Made by a program: the position numbers and the translations under genes
In this document: positions 1-6,471 of the stretch, piece by piece
How positions within the stretch are numbered: position 1 is the first letter of the stretch
Layout of the letters: each line of letters begins with the position of its first letter
The notes under the pieces: model-generated
Seen by the model: the letters and a program-made list of their open reading frames with translations, nothing else
Databases searched by the model: none
Told to the model about the DNA's origin: nothing
Source: Marinobacter lipolyticus SM19
Lineage (GTDB): Bacteria; Pseudomonadota; Gammaproteobacteria; Pseudomonadales; Oleiphilaceae
Direction: 5' to 3'
NCBI RefSeq assembly: GCF_000397065.2
Contig: NZ_KE007325.1
Location: forward strand, 460,495-524,494
Length of the DNA stretch: 64,000 nt

Positions 1-581
1 TCGTGCATATGTACGAGATTCGCCGGGAAGAGGCGGAGCAGCGGCTGGTCACCATGGCGCAGACCGACGCCCTGACCGGTCTGTCAAATCGCAACAGTTT
101 CCAGCATAAATTGAACCGTACAATCGCCGAGTGCGAGCGAAGTGGCACTGGATTCGCTCTGGTGATCATGGATATTGACCATTTCAAGATGGTGAACGAC
201 AGCATGGGGCATGACGCCGGGGATCATGTGTTGCGAAATATTGGTCAGTGCCTGCTGGAACGCTTGCGGATGACGGATTCCGTTGGCCGTCTCGGTGGTG
301 AGGAGTTCGGCCTGATACTCAGAGATGTCAGGCCTGCCGACGCATTTGAGTTGATGGATGCGCTGCGCCAGCGTATTGCTGACAGCGAGCTTGCCTATGG
401 TGAGTCCCGTATCCGCGTCACCGCCTCTTTTGGTATTGCCCAATGGCCGGATCATGGCCGGCAGGCGGGAGAATTGTTTCGCGTGGCCGACCGTTGCCTG
501 TACAGTGGTAAGCGCGCTGGCCGTAACCGGGTGGCGCCCGTGGGACCGATAACACCGAGAGGTGAAATGCTTACTGGCTGA
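1..581 (+). CDS. GGDEF-domain diguanylate cyclase, C-terminal part (5' end outside window)
   Basis: This is the C-terminal end of a diguanylate cyclase, which makes cyclic di-GMP from two GTP. The frame is open from the window edge, so the N-terminal sensory part is missing. Visible landmarks are DALTGL at the start of the GGDEF domain, the metal-binding MDIDHFK stretch, and the active-site loop GGEEF. An RMTD motif five residues before the loop fits the inhibitory RxxD product-binding I-site, so the enzyme is probably active and feedback-inhibited. The domain closes normally with a DRCLYSGKRAGRNR segment. The amidotransferase gene starts 12 bases after the stop, so the two may share a transcript. 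The family call is firm; the input signal cannot be judged. Confidence 0.93.
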   Translation, partial: VHMYEIRREEAEQRLVTMAQTDALTGLSNRNSFQHKLNRTIAECERSGTGFALVIMDIDHFKMVNDSMGHDAGDHVLRNIGQCLLERLRMTDSVGRLGGEEFGLILRDVRPADAFELMDALRQRIADSELAYGESRIRVTASFGIAQWPDHGRQAGELFRVADRCLYSGKRAGRNRVAPVGPITPRGEMLTG

Positions 582-593
582 GGTGGTTGAACC

Positions 594-1373
594 GTGTGTG
601 AATTACTGGCCATGAGCGCCAATACCCCGACCGACCTGTGTTTCAGCTTTACCGGCCTGACCCGTCGCGGCGGCGAAACGGGTCCCCACAAGGACGGCTG
701 GGGTGTCGCGTTCTATGAGGGTAAGGGCGTGAGAGCCTTCCACGAGTCCGGTGCCAGTGCCAGCTCCCGTATCGCCGAAGTGGTCCAGACCCATCCGATC
801 AAAAGCGAAGTGGCCATCTGTCACATCCGCCAGGCCAATGTAGGTGAGATCTGTCTGGCCAACACCCACCCGTTTATCCGGGAGCTGTGGGGGCGTTACT
901 GGGTGTTCGCCCATAACGGCCAGCTATCCTCGTTCCATGCGCCCCAGGGGTTTTACGAGCCGGTTGGCACGACAGACAGCGAAGCCATGTTCTGCGATAT
1001 CCTCAACGATCTTCGTCAGCACTGTGACCGTGAGACCCCGGTTGACGAGGTGCTGGATCGTCTTGTTGCATTAGCCCGGAACTACGCCAGCGAAGGTGTG
1101 TTCAACCTGTTGTTGAGCAACGGCGACTGGCTGTTTACCTACTGCACCACCAAAATGGCCAGCATTACCCGCCGTGCTCCGTTTGGCCCCGCCCGACTCA
1201 AGGATGCCGATGTGACCGTGGATTTCGAGTCAGAGACCACGCCCGACGATATTGTCAGCGTCATCGTGACTGAGCCGTTGACGACGGACGAACAGTGGGA
1301 CATCTACTCGCCTGGCGAGTGGCGGCTTTGGCGGGGAGGAGAAGTGATCAGGTCAGGTTACGCGCTGGCATAA
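594..1373 (+). CDS. Class II glutamine amidotransferase (YafJ type)
   Basis: A 259-residue Ntn-hydrolase-fold glutamine amidotransferase. Family members release ammonia from glutamine with an N-terminal cysteine nucleophile. Here the protein begins MCELLAMS, so removal of Met leaves Cys2 as nucleophile. Supporting motifs are the RGGETGPHKDGWG segment, CHIRQAN, NTHPF and the FAHNGQL oxyanion-hole region, all in the order seen in YafJ-like stand-alone amidotransferases. The start is GTG, the only choice that puts the cysteine at position 2. There is no fused synthetase domain, so the ammonia acceptor or true substrate is unknown. It follows the GGDEF gene by 12 bases. Confidence 0.93.
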   Translation: MCELLAMSANTPTDLCFSFTGLTRRGGETGPHKDGWGVAFYEGKGVRAFHESGASASSRIAEVVQTHPIKSEVAICHIRQANVGEICLANTHPFIRELWGRYWVFAHNGQLSSFHAPQGFYEPVGTTDSEAMFCDILNDLRQHCDRETPVDEVLDRLVALARNYASEGVFNLLLSNGDWLFTYCTTKMASITRRAPFGPARLKDADVTVDFESETTPDDIVSVIVTEPLTTDEQWDIYSPGEWRLWRGGEVIRSGYALA

Positions 1374-1398
1374 CCTGACCGTAAAGCCGTGTTATCGA

Positions 1399-1447
1399 CT
1401 GCAGTGATTGCTGACTGCAGTGATTACTGACTTGCAGTGATTACTGA
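1399..1447. repeat. Three-copy 16-17 bp tandem repeat
   Basis: Three consecutive units of about 16 bases: CTGCAGTGATTGCTGA, then CTGCAGTGATTACTGA, then a 17-base version with an extra T. The array lies between two convergent genes and includes the last codons and stop of the minus-strand PF10118 gene. It looks like a small slippage-generated array. No function is evident. Confidence 0.8.
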
Positions 1448-2334
1448 AGAGTACGGCGGTTCCCATTCTGGTACTGGGGCGCGATGTGCTCGCTGATCTG
1501 CTCCTTGAAGCTGGCAATCAGTTCACTGTTATCGTGATCCCAGGGATGGAAGCCCGGCTTGAAATATTCCAGCCAGGTGGGAATCAGGCTGGAGAAGGTG
1601 CCGTTCTTGCCCCACATGCGCCAAAGACCCTTGGCGGTGTCCTTCAGCGAGAAGTGCTTGGGATCGTTCAGCATCATTCGTGTCGTGAAGTAGCTTGCCA
1701 TCACACCCAGCATGGCCGTACTGAACGCCAGGTAGAATGAACGTTCTGCGTAGGTGCCGCCGACCTGCTGGAACACGTCGTAGGTCACGGCCTTGTGCTC
1801 GGTCTCTTCAATGGCGTGCCACATCCACAGGGGGCGCATGGTTTCGTGCATATCTTCACGGACATCGCTGCGTTCCAGCAGCATGTCTGCCATCATGGCG
1901 GTCAGATGCTCAAGTCCGCAGGTGATGGCCAGCTGGTGCCGCTTGGGCAGCTTCTTGGCAATGCCGAGAACCACTTCCAGATGCTTTTCCAGCTCTTCCA
2001 CGGGCATACCGCTATCCCGCACATGCTGGTTCATGGCATCGTGCTCCAGGGAGTGCATCGCTTCCTGGCCGATGAAACCACGCATCTCGGCCTTGAGCTT
2101 CGGGTCGTTAATCTGATCCCGGTAATAGCGTACGGAGTCCACAAAGAACTGTTCACCCTGCGGGAACAGAACCGACAGAGCGTTCATGGTGTGGCTCAGA
2201 ATGTAGCTGTTATCGAGCCAGTAACGGGGAACCTTCTCGCCAAACTCGAAGCCCATGCGTTGGGGCTTGATGGAAACGTTATCCGGCGTGTTGGAAACTG
2301 GTGCCCTGGACTCTGCAGTTTTTGTTCTCAGCAT
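1441..2334 (-). CDS. Predicted metal-dependent hydrolase (PF10118 family)
   Basis: A 297-residue protein of the COG3687/PF10118 predicted metal-dependent hydrolase family, which has a ferritin-like helical look. Repeated Glu/His motifs support di-metal binding: GQEAMHSLEHD, CGLEHLTAMMAD and WHAIEETEHKAVTYDV. Biochemical function is not established for the family. The start chosen is the ATG at 2334, because an AGGAG ribosome site sits 7 bases before it; the ATG two codons upstream would be only one base from that site. It is divergent from an AraC-family regulator across a 232-bp gap, and that regulator plausibly controls it. Genes of this pair are often adjacent in marine gammaproteobacteria (recalled, not checked). 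Confidence 0.85.
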   Translation of the reverse strand: MLRTKTAESRAPVSNTPDNVSIKPQRMGFEFGEKVPRYWLDNSYILSHTMNALSVLFPQGEQFFVDSVRYYRDQINDPKLKAEMRGFIGQEAMHSLEHDAMNQHVRDSGMPVEELEKHLEVVLGIAKKLPKRHQLAITCGLEHLTAMMADMLLERSDVREDMHETMRPLWMWHAIEETEHKAVTYDVFQQVGGTYAERSFYLAFSTAMLGVMASYFTTRMMLNDPKHFSLKDTAKGLWRMWGKNGTFSSLIPTWLEYFKPGFHPWDHDNSELIASFKEQISEHIAPQYQNGNRRTLQ

Positions 2335-2566
2335 GTTCATGCTCCTCTGCGACTGAACGCTTTGGCTGAAGTCATGTCTGCAGTGTGTGCGAGTCAACGG
2401 CGCCTGTGAATGCATGAAGGGGACGCCTGCCGTTCAGGTTGGGACAGTAATGGCAGTTTAAATTGACTATGATGACAGTATCACAGGTGCCTCCAGCCCC
2501 AGTGTTGCGGTCGCTGGCTTCTGTTAGCATCAGGATAACTTTCCCACAATACCCAAAGGACAACCT

Positions 2567-3673
2567 ATGGCGAACACCAGCCCGGACAAAGAACGGCAAA
2601 TGCTGGGGTTTTTCCTGGTACCTGGCGTGTATATGCGGGTCATGGCCGAAACCGTGCGGCAGCTTGGCTACAATGACCGGTCGTTATACGAGGGGCTGAG
2701 CTTTTCGGCGGAAGACCTGAAGGCAAATGACAGCCGGGTGTTCGTGACCGATGCCATCCTGATGACGCAACGGGCATTGGACCTGGCGGGCAAGGACGGT
2801 TTGAGCTTCATGCTGGCGCGGGAACTCCGGCTGACGATCCACGGCACCCTGGGTTTTGCCGCTCTGACCAGCCCGACGTTTGCCGATGCTCTGGATTCAG
2901 TGCGTCGTTATCTTCAGCTTCGCGCACCTTTTCTCAGTATGAGTCAGTCCGAGGCGGGGGAAAACGTCCTGGTTCAACTTCGTACCGAGTTTGACGCACC
3001 CGGGCTGTACCCGTTCCTGGCGGAAACCGTGAGTGCCACGCTGATTATGTTGACCGAGCAACTGTTGGACCGCGAGGATGCCGAAAAGCGTGGGTTTGCG
3101 ATGACCGACGGCAAATTGCCGGGGGTAACGGTGCATATGAGCAAGCCCGAGCCGGATTATTATGCCCGCTTTGCGAATCAGTTACCGGTACGCTTCGAAT
3201 ACGGCAAGCCTGAGGAAATGATGGTGTTTCCAAAGGCCCTGTTGAATGTACGCATGCGCCTGGCGGACGCGGATGCCTCCCGCATGGCCCGTGAGCAGTG
3301 TGAATTCGAATTGCAGAAGGCGTTGAAGGACCAGGGTGATATCACCCTGGCGATTCGCAATATGCTGCGAATGACGCCTGGACCCTTGCCTTCCCTGGAG
3401 GCAATGTCAGAGCGCTTTTGCGTGTCGTCGCGGACCCTCAAGCGCCGCCTGGCAGAGAAAGACACAACCTATCGCGAGATTCTCGAGTCAGTGCTGAAGG
3501 ACCGGGCGATTCAGTTGCTGCGGTATACCAACCAATCGGTGAGTGAGATTGCCTACGAGCTGGGGTATGCCGATCTGTCCAATTTCAGCCGCGCTTTCCG
3601 CAAGTGGACCGGCAAGTCGGCCAGCGAATTCCGTGAAGATGGGCCCGATCCGGCGCCTGAGCTGGGGCCCTGA
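2567..3673 (+). CDS. AraC-family transcriptional regulator
   Basis: A 368-residue regulator. The N-terminal two thirds match the effector-binding domain common in OruR/ArgR-like AraC proteins (PF12625 type; for example RELRLTIHGTLGFAALTSPT). The C-terminal roughly 100 residues form two helix-turn-helix units: EAMSERFCVSSRTLKRRL, and VSEIAYELGYADLSNFSRAF followed by WTGKSASEFR. The ATG is preceded by AAAGGA at good spacing. The divergent neighbour is the PF10118 hydrolase gene, the most likely target. The ligand is unknown; relatives often respond to fatty acids or amino acids. Confidence 0.93.
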   Translation: MANTSPDKERQMLGFFLVPGVYMRVMAETVRQLGYNDRSLYEGLSFSAEDLKANDSRVFVTDAILMTQRALDLAGKDGLSFMLARELRLTIHGTLGFAALTSPTFADALDSVRRYLQLRAPFLSMSQSEAGENVLVQLRTEFDAPGLYPFLAETVSATLIMLTEQLLDREDAEKRGFAMTDGKLPGVTVHMSKPEPDYYARFANQLPVRFEYGKPEEMMVFPKALLNVRMRLADADASRMAREQCEFELQKALKDQGDITLAIRNMLRMTPGPLPSLEAMSERFCVSSRTLKRRLAEKDTTYREILESVLKDRAIQLLRYTNQSVSEIAYELGYADLSNFSRAFRKWTGKSASEFREDGPDPAPELGP

Positions 3674-3721
3674 GGTTTTGGCCTGCGTTCCACAGGCCTC
3701 TTGTATGGGAGTGTGGTCGCA

Positions 3722-3800
3722 GGGTGGTGTCTTATTTTTCTGAGAAAAAGAACTCGCTTTGCTCAGACACCTTTATTCTCAAAAAAATAAGACACCACCC
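3722..3800. repeat. Family 1 intergenic element, copy A
   Basis: An inverted-repeat element lying between the AraC and TM2 genes. Outer arms are GGTGGTGTCTTATTTTT at 3723-3739 and the matching reverse complement at 3783-3799. Between them is a core shared with two other copies: GAAAAA, GAACTCGCT, two variable bases (TT), GCTCAGACACC, TTT. The arms differ completely in sequence from those of copies B (6356-6452) and C (61795-61889) but are self-complementary in each. A transcript would fold into a long hairpin with the conserved core as its loop. Confidence 0.85.
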
Positions 3801-3896
3801 CACGCCCTGCTGAACCGGGAGAATGCCATCTAAACCAATGTAGGTCGGGTTAGCGAAGCGTAACCCGACAAAGCACCCACAAATTGAGGAGAAACC

Positions 3897-4304
3897 ATGT
3901 CACCCGAAAAAGACACCCACAGCAAACTCTTCGGTTATCTCCTCTGGATCTTTGGCTTCCTCGGATCTCATCGCTTCTACTACGGCAAACCGATTACCGG
4001 CACCATCTGGTTCTTCACTCTGGGTTTGCTGTTTATCGGCTGGATTATCGATCTGTTTCTGATTCCGGCGATGGACCGGGAGGCGGATCTGAAATTTCGG
4101 GAAGGCGAGGTCAGCTACAACATTGGCTGGTTGCTGTTGACCTTTACCGGCGTATTCGGCCTGCACCGGATGTACATGGGCAAGTGGATTACCGGCATTA
4201 TCTACCTGCTGACCGGCGGCCTATTCCTCGTAGGCGTGCTCTATGACTTCTGGACTCTGAATGGTCAGATTTCCGAGCGAAACCAGGAAGTTAAATTCAG
4301 CTGA
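3897..4304 (+). CDS. TM2-domain membrane protein
   Basis: A 135-residue membrane protein made of two TM2-type units. The first (about residues 10-60) has the GSHRFYYGK turn and a helix pair ending near the acidic stretch MDREADLKF. The second (about 70-120) has FGLHRMYMGKWITG followed by a hydrophobic helix and LYDFWTL. TM2 domains are paired helices with a conserved aromatic/Gly turn, found in bacterial and eukaryotic membrane proteins without a settled biochemical role. ATG at 3897 is preceded by GAGGAGAAACC. It stands alone between repeat elements A and E. Confidence 0.9.
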   Translation: MSPEKDTHSKLFGYLLWIFGFLGSHRFYYGKPITGTIWFFTLGLLFIGWIIDLFLIPAMDREADLKFREGEVSYNIGWLLLTFTGVFGLHRMYMGKWITGIIYLLTGGLFLVGVLYDFWTLNGQISERNQEVKFS

Positions 4305-4335
4305 TCTCCTGTGGCGCGCTTCTCCGGAGTCTGAC

Positions 4336-4446
4336 GAGACCTTCTGCTGCCTTCTTCCAAAACCGTAGAGGGCCAGGGATGGCCCGATCCGAGCCCACAT
4401 GGAAGTGCTTGTAGGCGTGTTTTGGGAGAAGGCAGCAGAAGGTCTC
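4336..4446. repeat. Family 2 intergenic element, copy E (long inverted repeat)
   Basis: 28-base arms at 4336-4363 and 4419-4446 match at 27 of 28 positions; the single difference would be a G-U pair in RNA. The arms enclose a core of about 55 bases. Read on the minus strand, the core keeps the skeleton ACGC, TCCATGT, GCTCG, CATCC, TG, ACGG that also occurs in copy D (60857-60964). It contains a hairpin GGGCCA/TGGCCC whose sequence differs from the equivalent hairpin in D but is again self-complementary. It separates convergent genes (TM2 and wax synthase) and could also act as a two-way terminator. Confidence 0.87.
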
Positions 4447-4458
4447 AATCACCCCAAG

Positions 4459-5826
4459 TCAGCTTCCTGCAGCAATCTCTAGTTCCGCCAACCCCTCTTC
4501 CAGATAATCCAGCATCCGCTGCAGGCTAGGCAGTGTGCGGCGGCAGCCGATGAGGCCGAATTCGATCTGATCGCGGTAGCTGGTCAGGGTCATATTCAGC
4601 GCCAGCCTGTCCATGGCGATGGATACCGGGTACATGCCTTCCATTCGGGCGCCGTTCCAGTAGCAGTCTTCCGAAGGCCCCGGCACATTCGAAATCACCA
4701 CATTGAAGGTCTGCCACTTTGGTGCCATACCGGTTAACAGGTTAAACGCCGCCGGCGCGAGCGTCAGGGCGGTGTAGTTCAGGATCTCCTCGGAGGACAT
4801 CGTCGCGTAGCGATCCTTGGCCATTTTGACATCGTGATGGATGTGCATCAGCCGGTCGGCGGGATCGCTCAGATGGGTGCCCAGGGAAGCAAGTATGATC
4901 CCGACCTGATTGCCTTCCTCACTGTCATCCCGACGGAGGGACACTGGCACCATGGCGATCAGCGGCTGCGCCGGGAGTTCATCCTGATTCATCAGGTAGG
5001 TCCGCAGGGCACTGGCGCACATGGCCATCACCACATCGTTCACCGTCACCCCGTAGGCCTGGCCCACCGCGCGAATACGATTCAGACAGTAAGACTGCGC
5101 CGCAAAGCGGCGAGAACCGGTAATCTTCTGATTCAGAATACTGGGGGGCGCGTGGAATACCGAATCATACGCCGGATCCTTACGGGCCTGATTGATCGTT
5201 TTCAGCAATTCCCGAGCCACCGTGGGCACAGTGCCTAGCTGTTTGCCGGACTCCCCGATCAGCTGTCCGATGCTTCTCCACAATGACATCCCTTCCCCGT
5301 CAGAGGAACGTCTCTCCCGGGGAGGCAACGCCCAGATCGGGGGCATATCGCGCTGTTCGGGGTCGGGGGACAACATGCGTTGCGCCATGCGCATGGCAGA
5401 GACGCCATCCACCAGGGAGTGGTGAATCTTGGTGTAGACCGCAAACTGGCGATCCCTCAGCCCCTCGATCAGGTGAAACTCCCACAGAGGCCGCTCGCGA
5501 TCCATCAGGTGGGAATGCTCCGCCGACACGAACGACAGCAACTCCCGAACGCGGCCCGGCGTCGGCAACGCCTCGAAGCGGAAGTGATGCTCCAGGTCCA
5601 GGTGCTCATCCTTCACCCATACCGGTTGCGCGAACCGACTGTCCAGGCGGCGGTCGAACGGCGAAGTGACCGTGGTGTGATCACGAAGCTGGTCCGCCAG
5701 CTGTGCCACATAGTCATCCGGCGCATTCTCCGGGAAGGAAAACAGCTGGAGTCCGCCAACGTGCATGGGTTGCTGGCGTTTTTCCAGCCAGAGAAACATC
5801 TGGTCGGTAGGGCTGAGTGGCTTCAC
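4459..5826 (-). CDS. Wax ester synthase / acyl-CoA:diacylglycerol acyltransferase (WS1 type)
   Basis: A 455-residue WS/DGAT acyltransferase. The family esterifies long-chain fatty alcohols (or diacylglycerol) with acyl-CoA to form wax esters or triacylglycerol stored as inclusion bodies. The N-terminus (MKPLSPTDQMFLWLEKRQQ, MHVGGLQLFSF) closely resembles what I recall of the Marinobacter hydrocarbonoclasticus WS1 enzyme. The catalytic HHxxxDG motif is present as HHSLVDG near residue 140, and the later NVVISNVPGP segment is typical of the family. Full length for the family. The start is GTG, preceded by AAGGATGA. It has no lipid-synthesis neighbour here; the gene stands alone between element E and nirD. 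This gene is the best taxonomic marker in the window. Confidence 0.96.
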   Translation of the reverse strand: MKPLSPTDQMFLWLEKRQQPMHVGGLQLFSFPENAPDDYVAQLADQLRDHTTVTSPFDRRLDSRFAQPVWVKDEHLDLEHHFRFEALPTPGRVRELLSFVSAEHSHLMDRERPLWEFHLIEGLRDRQFAVYTKIHHSLVDGVSAMRMAQRMLSPDPEQRDMPPIWALPPRERRSSDGEGMSLWRSIGQLIGESGKQLGTVPTVARELLKTINQARKDPAYDSVFHAPPSILNQKITGSRRFAAQSYCLNRIRAVGQAYGVTVNDVVMAMCASALRTYLMNQDELPAQPLIAMVPVSLRRDDSEEGNQVGIILASLGTHLSDPADRLMHIHHDVKMAKDRYATMSSEEILNYTALTLAPAAFNLLTGMAPKWQTFNVVISNVPGPSEDCYWNGARMEGMYPVSIAMDRLALNMTLTSYRDQIEFGLIGCRRTLPSLQRMLDYLEEGLAELEIAAGS

Positions 5827-5942
5827 GAGGTCATCCTTGTTGTTGGATTTTTCCTGATCATACCCTAGCCAAAGTGTGAGGGAATTGACCTCTGGTAAAC
5901 TCCAGTCGGGTTAAACGGCAATCAACCCCGCCAACTTTCCGA

Positions 5943-6311
5943 TCAGGCGGCGGCAGTTTCCGACTGAGCCGCTGGAACTTCCAGCCTGATTCTGTCGCCG
6001 TCCAACAGGACCGGGTAGGTCTTGATACTGACATCCTGGTCTTCCAGACACTGGCCGGTCACCAGGCTGAAGTGCTGCTTGTACAGTGGTGACGCCACCA
6101 CCGGTTCACCTTTGATATCACCGGTGATGCCCCGGGCCAGCACATTCGAGCCACTGAACGGATCGGTGTGACTGATGGCAAACAAAGCCGGCAGCCGATG
6201 CGGCAGGTAGAACACCGCCACCGGACCATCTTCGGTCCAGACTGCAACACCGGATTCCGGCACCAGATCTTCAACCTTACAAACCGAATCCCAACGAGTA
6301 CGAGCTTTCAT
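5943..6311 (-). CDS. nirD: Assimilatory nitrite reductase [NAD(P)H] small subunit
   Basis: A 122-residue Rieske-fold small subunit that partners NirB in reducing nitrite to ammonium in the cytoplasm. The sequence has the NirD pattern: LVPESGVAVWTEDGPVAVFYLP, ISHTDPFSGSNVLARG and LYKQHFSLVTGQCLED. As in other NirD proteins the Rieske iron ligands are not conserved. The ATG at 6311 is chosen because GGAG lies about 7 bases upstream and the protein then begins at the usual point; the upstream ATG at 6353 would add 14 unrelated residues. It follows nirB on the same strand, but a family 1 element (copy B) sits between the two genes, which is unusual for this pair. Confidence 0.95.
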   Translation of the reverse strand: MKARTRWDSVCKVEDLVPESGVAVWTEDGPVAVFYLPHRLPALFAISHTDPFSGSNVLARGITGDIKGEPVVASPLYKQHFSLVTGQCLEDQDVSIKTYPVLLDGDRIRLEVPAAQSETAAA

Positions 6312-6355
6312 AAACAGTCTCCAACGAATCTTCTGATATCTCTGTGTGGTCAAGT

Positions 6356-6452
6356 GAGTGAGGGGTATGGGGGTAATTTTCTGTCAGGAAAAAGGTGTCT
6401 GAGCGAAGCGAGTTCTTTTTCCAGAAGAAAAATACCCCCATACCCCTCGCTC
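6356..6452. repeat. Family 1 intergenic element, copy B (between nirB and nirD)
   Basis: Read on the minus strand it has the same core as copies A and C: GAAAAA, GAACTCGCT, TC, GCTCAGACACC, TTT. Its arms are AGGGGTATGGGGGTA, extended outward by GAGTG/CGCTC with one mismatch. The arms are unlike those of A or C but pair with each other. It fills almost the whole 160-bp gap between the two nitrite reductase subunit genes, so any hairpin would lie inside the nirB-nirD transcript. Confidence 0.87.
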
Positions 6453-6471
6453 CACCCGCCAAGTCATCAGG

